From NCBI GenBank assembly GCA_900544905.1, contig UQXF01000012.1:1-45457 (forward strand): DNA of 45,457 nt, written 5' to 3'. Every line of letters starts with the position of its first letter. Positions within the stretch are counted from its first letter, which is position 1. Shown piece after piece: positions 17,055-25,125 of the stretch. The stretch is from an uncultured Clostridium sp. GTDB lineage: Bacteria; Bacillota; Clostridia; Lachnospirales; Lachnospiraceae. Below the pieces are notes generated by a model. That model was given only the letters and a program-made list of their open reading frames with translations, was not told where the DNA came from and searched no databases. Position numbers and translations under genes: made by a program.

Positions 17055-17115
17055 AACTTGTCTCCTTTTATAATGTATTTTAAGAAGCCTGATTGCTTCC
17101 GGTATTCCCTTAAAC

Positions 17116-17143
17116 AGTTTACCATATTAAAAAGATTTTGCAA
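17116..17143 (-). promoter_or_regulatory. Sigma-A-type promoter for gpmI
   Basis: Minus strand TTGCAA (17138-17143), 16-base spacer, TAAACT (17116-17121) with TGG just before it (extended -10). About 60 bases upstream of the gpmI start. Confidence 0.6.
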
Positions 17144-17182
17144 TAAAAATAAAAATATCCAAAAATATTTAATTTTTCTATC

Positions 17183-17683
17183 CTACAGGGACAGCTCCTT
17201 CTTCATCAGATGAACCAGCTCCCGGATATTCAAATGCTCCGCATGTATCGTAATGTCTGCATAGCGCTCATAAAGAGGCTTTCTCTCCTCATATAAATCC
17301 CGGAATGTCTGTCCCACACGGATGGATACCCCGCGTTTGGTCAAATCCCCAATCCGCTCACACAGGGTTTCATAGGAAAGCTCAATATAAATAACCGTCC
17401 CAATGGATTTTAAATGCTCCATCGCCTCTTTTCCGTAGATTACACTGCCGCCGGTGGCAATAACCGCCTTATGGTAATCCATGGATGCATTCACCTCATT
17501 CTCAATTTTATTAAATCCATCTAATCCCTGTCCGTCTATGATTTCACTCAGCAAAAGTCCCGTGCGCTCCTGAATAACCAAATCCGAATCAACGAACCGG
17601 TATCCCAGGGCTTTAGCAAGCACTACGCCAATGGTACTCTTGCCGCTGCTTGGCATCCCTATTAATATAATATTATCTTTCAT
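17183..17683 (-). CDS. aroK: Shikimate kinase
   Basis: 166 residues. Phosphorylates shikimate in the aromatic amino acid pathway. Walker A GMPSSGKST at 9-17, shikimate-binding Asp in FVDSDLVIQ, and ATGGSVIYG later; the LID region is near FRDLYEERKPLYERYA. It overlaps the upstream DUF6106-like gene by four bases (ATGA), so the two are translationally coupled. No other aro gene is nearby. No terminator is evident downstream before the gpmI promoter region. Confidence 0.93.
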   Translation of the reverse strand: MKDNIILIGMPSSGKSTIGVVLAKALGYRFVDSDLVIQERTGLLLSEIIDGQGLDGFNKIENEVNASMDYHKAVIATGGSVIYGKEAMEHLKSIGTVIYIELSYETLCERIGDLTKRGVSIRVGQTFRDLYEERKPLYERYADITIHAEHLNIRELVHLMKKELSL

Positions 17684-18177
17684 AAATCGTACATCTTATT
17701 TCGCGCAAAGGTCTTGATATGCGCCAGAAGCCTTTCATCCGGCTCCATGGAAACAAGCTCCTTCCTTCCATCTGATTCTATTACGAGGGAAATCACCTGT
17801 CCCTTTCCGGTTCGGGAAGAATAATCCCGTTTCTTTGCAAAATTCTCAGTGGAAATACGCGGTGAATCCTTTGGAACAATCATTGTCACCTGGTCTAATT
17901 CAAAGCTCATAAGCTCTTTTCTCCTGCTTGCATTATAGATTGCCGCAATCTCTACACTTCCATTGGTCAGGGTATATTCATATTCCAGATTATGATTTCC
18001 CAGACAATAGAAAAACAGACAAATTCCCACAATAAAAACCAGCAGTCCCAACGCTCCCGTAAACAGGAAAAGAACAATCCCTGCCACCGCTAAAAGAACA
18101 CATAAGAAAAGCTGGATATAGTAATTTTTACCTGGCTTTGCACTCACTGCCTGTTCCATATAACTATCACTTAACAT
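17680..18177 (-). CDS. Two-helix membrane protein, DUF6106-like
   Basis: 165 residues. A short N-terminus, then a hydrophobic hairpin at about 22-62 (two helices), then a soluble domain with a PH-like beta pattern (EYEYTLTNGSVEIAAIYN; FELDQVTMIVP) and a helical end. It resembles proteins annotated DUF6106 in Lachnospiraceae; that name is from memory and uncertain. GGAGG is six bases before ATG 18177. Coupled to aroK by ATGA overlap. Function unknown; the similarity of the second half to bacterial PH domains is a structural guess. Confidence 0.75.
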   Translation of the reverse strand: MLSDSYMEQAVSAKPGKNYYIQLFLCVLLAVAGIVLFLFTGALGLLVFIVGICLFFYCLGNHNLEYEYTLTNGSVEIAAIYNASRRKELMSFELDQVTMIVPKDSPRISTENFAKKRDYSSRTGKGQVISLVIESDGRKELVSMEPDERLLAHIKTFARNKMYDL

Positions 18178-18200
18178 ATGCTACCTCCATTTTGAAAATG

Positions 18201-18230
18201 ATAACCCGATAGCATTTACCACCGGGTTAT
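18201..18230. terminator. Hairpin after nfnB
   Basis: ATAACCCG (18201-18208) pairs with CGGGTTAT (18223-18230) eleven bases after the nfnB stop. The T-run on the minus strand is short (TTATCATTTT), while the plus-strand one is strong; termination of nfnB is likely but not certain. Confidence 0.5.
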
Positions 18231-18241
18231 ATATTTTTTAT

Positions 18242-19633
18242 TTATTTAGCTGTCAGATATTCATCAATGGCTTTTGCCGCCTTTTTGCCTGCACCCATGG
18301 CAAGAATAACCGTAGCTGCACCTGTAACAGTATCTCCACCTGCATACACACCGTCCTTGCTGGTCTTCATGGTATCTTCCTCTACAATGATACCTCCCCA
18401 TTTCTGGGTATCCAGTCCCGGTGTTGTCTGGCGGATTAACGGATTCGGGCTCTGTCCGATTGCAATTACAACCGTATCTACATCTATAACATAGTTAGAA
18501 CCCTCAATCGGCTTCGGAGAACGTCTTCCAGACTCATCCGGCTCGCCTAACTCCTGTTTGATAACCTCAATGCCGGTTACCCATCCATCTTCGCCATGGA
18601 TTGCACAAGGATTATTTAATAGTTTGAAGATAATGCCCTCTTCCTTGGCATGATGTACCTCTTCTGCTCTCGCAGGAAGCTCTTCCTCTGAACGTCTGTA
18701 TACAATATATACCTCTTCCGCACCAAGGCGCTTCGCTGTTCTTGCCGCATCCATCGCCACATTACCGGCACCCACAACGGCAACCTTTTTCCCTACCTTG
18801 ACAGGTGTCGGCGTCTCCGGGAACTTGTACGCCTTCATCAGGTTTACACGGGTTAAAAATTCATTTGCAGAATATACACCAAGTAAATTTTCACCAGGAA
18901 TATTTAAAAATCTTGGAAGACCTGCACCGGAGCCTACAAACACAGCCTCATAGCCCTGCTCCATCAGCTCGTCAATGGTAACGGAACGTCCCACGATTAC
19001 ATTTGTCTCAATATCTACGCCAAGCTTCTCAACCGTCTCGATTTCTTTTGCAACCAAATCCTTTGGCAGACGGAATTCCGGAATACCGTAGCTAAGCACT
19101 CCGCCAGCCTTATGTAACGCCTCAAATACCGTTACATCATAGCCCTTCTTAATCAGCTCCCCTGCACAGGTAATACCTGCAGGACCAGAGCCCACAACAG
19201 CAACCCGCTTTCCGTTCTTCTCAATATCAACCTGGGCAGGCTGTGCATTTGCCATATGGTAATCTGCCACAAAACGCTCCAGACGTCCGATTGCCACCGG
19301 CTCACCCTTAATGCCGCGGACACATTTTCCCTCGCACTGGTTTTCCTGTGGACATACACGTCCGCAGATTGCAGGAAGTGCATTTTCGCTTGTAATAATC
19401 TCATATGCGGCATCAAAATCCCCTTCTGCCACCTTCTCAATAAATCCCGGAATTGGAACATTTACCGGACAGCCGTCCATACACGGCTTATGCTTACAGT
19501 TCAGGCATCTTGCAGCCTCCTCCATTGCCATCTCTTTGGTATATCCCAATGCCACCTCTGAAAAATTCTTATTTCTAACATCTGGCTCCTGCTCCGGCAT
19601 AGCCACCTTTGTCATACTCATATTTCTTTCCAT
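18242..19633 (-). CDS. nfnB: NfnB-type NADPH:ferredoxin oxidoreductase large subunit (GltD-like)
   Basis: 463 residues. Two cysteine clusters for [4Fe-4S] centres (Cys 43, 46, 51, 55 and 90, 94, 100, 104), an FAD site VAVVGSGPAG near 144-153 and an NADP(H) site VAVVGAGNVAMDAA near 284-297. The fold is shared with the small subunit of glutamate synthase, and automatic annotation often says gltA/gltD. Here it follows an NfnA-like FAD/NAD subunit and no glutamate synthase large subunit is present. So I infer the bifurcating transhydrogenase NfnAB (NADH + reduced ferredoxin to 2 NADPH). Start ATG 19633 with AAAGGAG eight bases before. Confidence 0.9.
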   Translation of the reverse strand: MERNMSMTKVAMPEQEPDVRNKNFSEVALGYTKEMAMEEAARCLNCKHKPCMDGCPVNVPIPGFIEKVAEGDFDAAYEIITSENALPAICGRVCPQENQCEGKCVRGIKGEPVAIGRLERFVADYHMANAQPAQVDIEKNGKRVAVVGSGPAGITCAGELIKKGYDVTVFEALHKAGGVLSYGIPEFRLPKDLVAKEIETVEKLGVDIETNVIVGRSVTIDELMEQGYEAVFVGSGAGLPRFLNIPGENLLGVYSANEFLTRVNLMKAYKFPETPTPVKVGKKVAVVGAGNVAMDAARTAKRLGAEEVYIVYRRSEEELPARAEEVHHAKEEGIIFKLLNNPCAIHGEDGWVTGIEVIKQELGEPDESGRRSPKPIEGSNYVIDVDTVVIAIGQSPNPLIRQTTPGLDTQKWGGIIVEEDTMKTSKDGVYAGGDTVTGAATVILAMGAGKKAAKAIDEYLTAK

Positions 19634-19701
19634 CTGTATATCTCCTTTAATCATTTTGCAGCTAATTACAAATTCATCGAATCTTTTTTGCTTTCATCTC
19701 T

Positions 19702-20520
19702 TTACGCATTTGCCAGCTTACAGGTATGCTCTTCCTCCCTGAACATTCCCTGTCTCTTCATGCACTCATCAAAATCCACCAAAAAGCCGTCAAAATCAGG
19801 ACCGTCTACACAGGCAAACTTTGTCTGTCCGCCAACAGTTACACGGCAGCCGCCGCACATTCCGGTACCATCAATCATAATCGGATTCAGGGAAACTGCT
19901 GTCGGGATGTCAAGCGGTTTTGTCACATTAACCACATTTTTCATCATAATTAAAGGTCCAATGGCAATGACCTCATCAAACTTCTCTCCCTTGTCAATCA
20001 GTTCCTGCAATACGGTTGTCACGAATCCCTTCGTGCCAAGACTTCCGTCATCCGTTGCAATATATACATTATCGCAGAACTCCTCAAATTTCTCCTTCAG
20101 GATAACAAACTCTGCAGAACGTCCGCCAATAATCACATCCACCTTTACTCCCATCTCATGAAGCTTTCTAAGCTGTGGATAAAGCGGTGCAGAACCAACT
20201 CCACCAGCCACACCAATTACATGACCGCATTTATGTAACGGAGCAGGCTGCCCCAATGGTCCTACAAAATCCTCTACATATTCTCCTGCCTTTTTCTTTG
20301 AAAGCAGCTCTGTGGAATAGCCAACCACCTGATAAATAATTGTTACGGTTTTCTTCTCTCTGTCATAATCCGCAATTGTAAGAGGTATTCTCTCACCATC
20401 CTTATCTACACGAACAATAATAAACTGACCCGCCTCACATTTGTTTGCCACAAATGGTGCTTCGATTTCCATCAACTCAACTGCACTGTTGAGGGTTTCT
20501 TTACTAACAATTTTGTACAT
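19702..20520 (-). CDS. nfnA: NfnA-type FAD/NAD-binding subunit with [2Fe-2S] cluster
   Basis: 272 residues. Ferredoxin-reductase fold: FAD motif RIPLTIAD (about 44-51), NAD-binding GVAGGVGSAPLYPQL (103-117), and a C-terminal cluster region with Cys 222, 225 and 237 (TGMCGGCRV, FACVDGP). It is homologous to PyrK and to sulfide dehydrogenase SudB, but the directly following NfnB-like gene identifies the pair. In Nfn enzymes this subunit carries the NAD(H) site and a bound FAD. ATG 20520; clear promoter upstream at 20562-20590. Confidence 0.9.
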   Translation of the reverse strand: MYKIVSKETLNSAVELMEIEAPFVANKCEAGQFIIVRVDKDGERIPLTIADYDREKKTVTIIYQVVGYSTELLSKKKAGEYVEDFVGPLGQPAPLHKCGHVIGVAGGVGSAPLYPQLRKLHEMGVKVDVIIGGRSAEFVILKEKFEEFCDNVYIATDDGSLGTKGFVTTVLQELIDKGEKFDEVIAIGPLIMMKNVVNVTKPLDIPTAVSLNPIMIDGTGMCGGCRVTVGGQTKFACVDGPDFDGFLVDFDECMKRQGMFREEEHTCKLANA

Positions 20521-20561
20521 TTTGATACCTCTTTCCTCTTGTTTTACAATATACGTTAAAT

Positions 20562-20590
20562 ATTATACCTTTTTTACCTTGATAAGACAA
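20562..20590 (-). promoter_or_regulatory. Sigma-A-type promoter for nfnAB
   Basis: Minus strand TTGTCT (20585-20590), 17-base spacer, TATAAT (20562-20567), about 40 bases upstream of the nfnA start. Confidence 0.8.
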
Positions 20591-20648
20591 GCACAAAATA
20601 AAGAAGCCATCATACTACCAAATATCAATTAGAGCTGCTACAGACAGC

Positions 20649-20707
20649 AAAAAGGACTCCTGTCACAGAATACAAGACACAAGTCTAACTGAACAGCAGT
20701 CCTTTTT
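20649..20707 (-). terminator. Terminator after tpiA
   Basis: Arms beginning AAAAAGGACT (20649-20658) and ending AGTCCTTTTT (20698-20707) form about 15 pairs with one mismatch, closing a loop near 30 bases. It lies 11 bases after the tpiA stop and ends in five T on the minus strand. Confidence 0.8.
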
Positions 20708-20717
20708 ATCATTCCTC

Positions 20718-21470
20718 TTATTTATTGTAGTTTACAATCTGTCCAAATTCCGGCTTCAGGGAAGCTCCGCCTACCAAACCGCCGTCAATGTCCGGCTTTG
20801 CAAGTAACTCAGCTGCGTTGCCTGCATTCATAGAACCGCCGTACTGGATACGGATTGCTTCTGCAGTTGCCTCATCATAAATCTCACCGATTACCTGACG
20901 AATTGCTGCACATACTTCCTCTGCCTGGTCAGAGGTAGCTGTCTTACCGGTTCCGATAGCCCAGATTGGCTCATAAGCAATAACAGCTGTCTTAGCCTGG
21001 TCTGCTGTAACGTTTAAGAACGCAATCTTAATCTGCTGACGAATCCAGTCAATTGTGATTCCCTGCTCTCTCTGCGTTAAAGACTCACCACAGCAAATGA
21101 TTGGTGTAATACCATGCTCAAATGCCTTTAATACCTTCTTGTTAACCGTCTCATCGGTCTCTGCAAAGTACTCACGTCTCTCTGAGTGACCGATAATAAC
21201 ATATTTAACACCTAAATCGGTTAACATATTCGGAGCGATTTCTCCTGTATAAGCACCGCTTTCCTCAAAATACATATTCTCAGCACCGATTTCAATATTG
21301 GTTCCCTTTGCCGCCTCGATTGCTGCGGATAAGTCAATTGCCGGTACACAGAATACTACATCGACTTCGTCATTTGCTACTAACGGCTTTAATTCATTAA
21401 TTAATGCAACCGCCTCACTAGGAGTTTTGTTCATTTTCCAGTTACCGGCGATAATTTTCTTTCTTGCCAT
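20718..21470 (-). CDS. tpiA: Triosephosphate isomerase
   Basis: 250 residues, full length. Interconverts glyceraldehyde-3-phosphate and dihydroxyacetone phosphate. Catalytic Lys in GNWKMNK, His in IIGHSERREYF, Glu in AYEPIWAIGTGKTA (loop 6), and the phosphate site YGGSMNAGN. It is the last gene of the gap-pgk-tpiA series and is separated from pgk by a 216-base spacer holding a hairpin and a repeat-rich block. Terminator follows directly. Confidence 0.98.
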   Translation of the reverse strand: MARKKIIAGNWKMNKTPSEAVALINELKPLVANDEVDVVFCVPAIDLSAAIEAAKGTNIEIGAENMYFEESGAYTGEIAPNMLTDLGVKYVIIGHSERREYFAETDETVNKKVLKAFEHGITPIICCGESLTQREQGITIDWIRQQIKIAFLNVTADQAKTAVIAYEPIWAIGTGKTATSDQAEEVCAAIRQVIGEIYDEATAEAIRIQYGGSMNAGNAAELLAKPDIDGGLVGGASLKPEFGQIVNYNK

Positions 21471-21499
21471 GTCTGTTTCTCCTTATATTAAATTTGTGG

Positions 21500-21531
21500 A
21501 AGAGAAAATTTGCTGTTGCAAGTTTTCTCTT
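21500..21531 (-). repeat. Stem-loop upstream of tpiA
   Basis: Arms 21500-21513 and 21518-21531 pair at 13 of 14 positions, loop TGTT. No T-run follows on the minus strand, so it is more likely an mRNA processing or stabilising structure than a terminator. Confidence 0.6.
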
Positions 21532-21564
21532 CTGTAAAATCTTCATTGTGCCTGTTGGTTTCGG

Positions 21565-21686
21565 TATTATTCTTACTTATACCTGCTTAGTAAGCTCACC
21601 CTTCGCCTTCGGCTCGTGTTCGCTAACTGCGCTGGCATAAGTTCGAACTAAACTCGCACTGCGCTTTGCTTGTGCTCGTTAAGTTC
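21565..21686 (-). repeat. Repeat-rich intergenic block touching the pgk stop codon
   Basis: Immediately after the pgk stop codon (minus strand) is a block of about 120 bases built of variants of GAACTTA, ACGAGC, ACAAGC and GCGCAGT, e.g. GCGCAGTGCGAG and GCGCAGTTAGCGAAC. It closes with a short hairpin: CTTACT (plus strand) pairs with AGTAAG at its left end. Base use differs from the A/T-rich spacers elsewhere. It has no ORF with a start. It looks like an interspersed intergenic element; see findings. Confidence 0.55.
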
Positions 21687-22889
21687 TTACTTATCGTTAG
21701 CGGCAGCTACACCTGGTAACTCCTTACCCTCTAAGAACTCAAGAGAAGCACCGCCACCTGTTGAAATGTGAGTCATCTTGTCACCAAAGCCCAACTGGTT
21801 AACAGCGGCTGCAGAATCACCACCACCAATGATTGTGGTTGCTCCCTCTAACTTAGCCATTGCCTCTGCTACTGCAATTGTACCGGCTGCAAAGTTAGGC
21901 ATCTCGAAGCATCCCATAGGTCCATTCCAAACAACTGTCTTAGCGCCTGCAACTGCATCTGCGAACAACTCAGCTGTCTTAGGTCCGATATCAAGACCTT
22001 CCATGTCTGCCGGAATCTCACCACGTCCTACTACCTTGCGGTTTGCATCATTGGAGAAATCATCTGCCACAACAGTATCGATAGGAATTAATAACTTAAC
22101 GCCCTTCTCTTCTGCCTTCTTCTCCATCTCTAATGCATATTCCTTATAGTCTTCCTCTAATAAAGACTTACCAACTTCCTCACCGTGAGCTGCCATAAAG
22201 GTATAAGCCATACCACCACCAATGATTAAGGTGTCAACCTTCTCTAATAAGTTATTGATAACGGAAATCTTAGAAGATACCTTTGCACCACCAAGAATAG
22301 CTACAAACGGTCTCTCCGGATTATTTACTGCATTGCCTAAGAAATCAATCTCCTTCTGCATTAAGTAACCAACTACTGCAGTGTCAACAAATTCCGTAAC
22401 ACCAACATTTGAGCAGTGTGCTCTATGTGCAGTACCAAATGCATCATTTACATATACATCACATAAAGAAGCCAATTCCTTTGAGAATGCCTCTCCGTTC
22501 TTTGTCTCCTCTGCACGGTAACGGGTATTCTCTAAAAGAACAACCTCACCGTCCTGCATTGCCTCTACAGCAGCCTTGGCATTTGCTCCAACAACTTCCG
22601 GGTCTGCTGCAAACTTAACTTCCTGTCCTAATAACTCAGAAAGTCTCTTTGCAACCGGTGCTAAAGATAACTCAGGCTTTGGCTCTCCCTTTGGCTTGCC
22701 TAAATGAGAACAAAGAATAACCTTACCGCCATCTGCAATTAATTTCTTAATGGTAGGTAAAGCTGCCACTAAACGGTTCTCGTCTGTGATATTTAAGTCT
22801 GCATCAAGAGGTACGTTAAAATCACAACGAACTAACACCTTTTTACCTTTTACATTGATATCATCTACTGATTTCTTATTAAGTGACAT
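21687..22889 (-). CDS. pgk: Phosphoglycerate kinase
   Basis: 400 residues, full length. Transfers phosphate from 1,3-bisphosphoglycerate to ADP in glycolysis. N-terminal substrate signature VRCDFNVPLDADL, HLGKPKGEP, NTRYRAEE; hinge and nucleotide site VAILGGAKVSSKI and C-terminal TIIGGGDSAAAV, STGGGASLEFLEG. ATG 22889 with AGGAGG upstream. A strong hairpin between gap and pgk suggests lower expression than gap. Confidence 0.98.
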   Translation of the reverse strand: MSLNKKSVDDINVKGKKVLVRCDFNVPLDADLNITDENRLVAALPTIKKLIADGGKVILCSHLGKPKGEPKPELSLAPVAKRLSELLGQEVKFAADPEVVGANAKAAVEAMQDGEVVLLENTRYRAEETKNGEAFSKELASLCDVYVNDAFGTAHRAHCSNVGVTEFVDTAVVGYLMQKEIDFLGNAVNNPERPFVAILGGAKVSSKISVINNLLEKVDTLIIGGGMAYTFMAAHGEEVGKSLLEEDYKEYALEMEKKAEEKGVKLLIPIDTVVADDFSNDANRKVVGRGEIPADMEGLDIGPKTAELFADAVAGAKTVVWNGPMGCFEMPNFAAGTIAVAEAMAKLEGATTIIGGGDSAAAVNQLGFGDKMTHISTGGGASLEFLEGKELPGVAAANDK

Positions 22890-22920
22890 TGAAAAAACCT
22901 CCTAGTTTTATTTTTAATAG

Positions 22921-22950
22921 AAAAAAGAGTCCGGTCCAAATAGACCGGAC
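22921..22950 (-). terminator. Intra-operon terminator between gap and pgk
   Basis: GTCCGGTC (22929-22936), loop CAAATA, GACCGGAC (22943-22950); on the minus strand it is followed by CTCTTTTTT. A strong GC stem plus T-run lies about 39 bases after the gap stop, so only part of the transcripts should continue to pgk and tpiA. Confidence 0.8.
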
Positions 22951-22988
22951 CCCTTTAGGTCTTAATAATTCTAATTTTAGAATATGGA

Positions 22989-24005
22989 TTATGCTAACTC
23001 TGAGAAGTACTTAATTGTTCTAACCATCTGGCTGGTGTAAGAGTTCTCGTTATCATACCAAGAAACTACCTGTACCTCATATAAGTCATCAGCTACCTTA
23101 GCTACCATTGTCTGAGTAGCATCGAATAAAGAACCATATCTCATACCAACGATATCAGAAGATACGATTTCGTCCTCGTTATAACCGAATGACTCGTTAG
23201 ATGCTGCCTTCATTGCTGCGTTGATACCGTCAACAGTAACATCTGCACCCTTAACAACTGCTGTTAAGATGGTTGTAGAACCTGTTGGGGTAGGAACACG
23301 CTGAGCAGAACCGATTAACTTACCATTTAACTCTGGAATAACAAGACCGATTGCCTTAGCTGCACCTGTTGAGTTAGGAACGATATTAACTGCTGCTGCA
23401 CGGGATCTTCTCAAGTCACCCTTTCTCTGAGGACCATCAAGAGTCATCTGGTCACCTGTGTAAGCATGGATTGTTACCATGATACCAGACTGGATAGCTG
23501 CATACTTGTTAAGAGCGTCAGCCATAGGTGCCAAACAGTTTGTTGTACAAGAAGCTGCAGAAATGATAGTATCCTCTGCCTTCAATGTCTCATGGTTTGT
23601 GTTGTAAACGATTGTAGGAAGGTCATTACCTGCTGGAGCAGAAATAACTACCTTACGAGCGCCAGCATTGATATGAGCCTGAGCCTTATCCTTGCTGCAG
23701 TAGAAACCTGAACACTCTAATACTACGTCTACATTTAATTCTCCCCATGGACAATTGTTAGCATCTGGGAAAGCATAAATCTTGATTTCCTTACCATCAA
23801 CTGTGATGGAATCCTCGCCAGCTGTTACGGTGTCAGCCTTCTCGTATTTACCCTGTGAAGAGTCATACTTTAATAAGTGAGCTAACATCTTAGGGCTTGT
23901 CAAGTCGTTAATAGCAACAACCTCATATCCCTCAGCTCCGAACATCTGTCTGAATGCAAGACGTCCAATACGTCCAAATCCATTGATTGCAACTTTTACT
24001 GCCAT
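22989..24005 (-). CDS. gap: Glyceraldehyde-3-phosphate dehydrogenase, type I
   Basis: 338 residues. NAD-binding INGFGRIGRLAFRQ, catalytic Cys in SAASCTTNCLAPMA, and SWYDNENSYTSQM near the end. Converts glyceraldehyde-3-phosphate to 1,3-bisphosphoglycerate. Very strong ribosome site (TAGGAGGAATTTATTC before ATG), a near-consensus promoter and a strong downstream terminator all fit a highly expressed gene. First gene of gap-pgk-tpiA. Confidence 0.98.
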   Translation of the reverse strand: MAVKVAINGFGRIGRLAFRQMFGAEGYEVVAINDLTSPKMLAHLLKYDSSQGKYEKADTVTAGEDSITVDGKEIKIYAFPDANNCPWGELNVDVVLECSGFYCSKDKAQAHINAGARKVVISAPAGNDLPTIVYNTNHETLKAEDTIISAASCTTNCLAPMADALNKYAAIQSGIMVTIHAYTGDQMTLDGPQRKGDLRRSRAAAVNIVPNSTGAAKAIGLVIPELNGKLIGSAQRVPTPTGSTTILTAVVKGADVTVDGINAAMKAASNESFGYNEDEIVSSDIVGMRYGSLFDATQTMVAKVADDLYEVQVVSWYDNENSYTSQMVRTIKYFSELA

Positions 24006-24076
24006 GAATAAATTCCTCCTAAAGTTTTGAATTATTAAATTTGGTCGCCGCCCTTCTGAAGCGGACCCATGTCCAT

Positions 24077-24105
24077 ATAATACCTTTTTTGAAATAAAAT
24101 TTCAA
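24077..24105 (-). promoter_or_regulatory. Sigma-A-type promoter for gap
   Basis: Minus strand TTGAAA (24100-24105), exactly 17 bases, TATTAT (24077-24082). The leader of about 65 bases contains GGACATGGGTCC, a short palindrome just after the start point. Confidence 0.8.
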
Positions 24106-24153
24106 GTAGTAAATACGTTTTTATTACGAATTTATGGACGATACAAAATTCCT

Positions 24154-24164
24154 GTGCTAAAATA
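24154..24164 (+). promoter_or_regulatory. Possible extended -10 promoter for the PHP gene
   Basis: TGTGCTAAAAT on the plus strand carries TG-C-TAAAAT, an extended -10 pattern about 36 bases before the start at 24200. No good -35 at proper distance, so support is modest. Confidence 0.35.
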
Positions 24165-24199
24165 TCAGATATTCTAATTCAGAAAGAAGGTACTTTACT

Positions 24200-25018
24200 A
24201 TGATAGCCACTGATATGCATGTTCATTCATATTTTTCATCGGATTCCACAGAAAAACCGGAGGCAATTATAGAGACAGCAATTGCGAAGGGCTTTCCCTA
24301 TATCTATTTTACAGACCATCATGACATGGATTTCCCGGTTCACCCTTCGGCGCCTTCCATGGATTTTCAGCTGGATTTTGAGACATATGTAAAGGAACTT
24401 CTTTCTTTAAGAGAGCTTTACAGAGATAAAATCGAACTCCGGCTTGGGGTGGAGCAGGGAATCTGTCCGGAGACTGCGCCTAAAATCGCCACCCTCTCCG
24501 ACAAATACCCCTTTGATTTCATAATAGGCTCCTCCCACCTGACCTCCCTGACAAACGGCGACCCCTTCTATCCGGAATATTATGCCGGGAAAACAAATGT
24601 GGAGGCTTACCGGGAATATTTTATGTCTGAGGTAGAAAATGTCCGTCTGACAGATGCCTTTGATGTATACGGACACTTGGACTATGCGGTGCGGTACTGT
24701 CCTGACAAATCCTTTGTCTACCGTTTTTCTGATTACCAGGATATTTTTGAAGAACTGTTTAAGGAGCTGATTGGCAAGGGAAAGGGAATCGAAATCAACA
24801 CCAAGGGAATCCCAAGCCTTGGCTTTGCCCACCCTCATATCGATGCGCTGCGCCTTTACAAAGCCATGGGCGGCGAAATCGTTACCGTGGGAAGCGATGC
24901 CCATGTAAAACATGATATAGGCGCCAGCTTTGATGTGGCAGAAGAAATGCTGAAAGACTGCGGTTTCCGGTATTATACCGTATTTAAGAACCGGACGCCT
25001 GCATTTATAAAGCTTTAA
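24200..25018 (+). CDS. PHP-domain histidinol-phosphatase (HisJ family)
   Basis: 272 residues. Metal-binding motifs of the PHP phosphoesterase fold: DMHVHSYFSSD, FTDHHDMDF, SSHL, GHLDYAVRY and GSDAHVKHDIG. This pattern fits HisJ/HisK-type histidinol-phosphatase, the dephosphorylation step before histidinol in histidine synthesis; other PHP phosphatases cannot be excluded. GAAGG lies before ATG 24200. It is one of only two plus-strand genes and stands alone, 20 kb from hisHF. It ends against the convergent spoIIIAH with a terminator between. Confidence 0.88.
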   Translation: MIATDMHVHSYFSSDSTEKPEAIIETAIAKGFPYIYFTDHHDMDFPVHPSAPSMDFQLDFETYVKELLSLRELYRDKIELRLGVEQGICPETAPKIATLSDKYPFDFIIGSSHLTSLTNGDPFYPEYYAGKTNVEAYREYFMSEVENVRLTDAFDVYGHLDYAVRYCPDKSFVYRFSDYQDIFEELFKELIGKGKGIEINTKGIPSLGFAHPHIDALRLYKAMGGEIVTVGSDAHVKHDIGASFDVAEEMLKDCGFRYYTVFKNRTPAFIKL

Positions 25019-25075
25019 TCTGCTTAAAGACTCAAAAATGGTTCACTGGAGCATTTTCTCATATGCCTGGCAACA

Positions 25076-25121
25076 GAAAAGGCTGTGGCCAGCACACAAA
25101 GTGCAAAACCACAGCTTCTCC
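25076..25121. terminator. Bidirectional terminator between the PHP gene and spoIIIAH
   Basis: GGCTGTGG near 25080-25087 pairs with CCACAGC near 25111-25117, with imperfect outer pairs and T/A tracts on both sides. It separates convergent genes. Confidence 0.6.
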
Positions 25122-25125
25122 TGTT

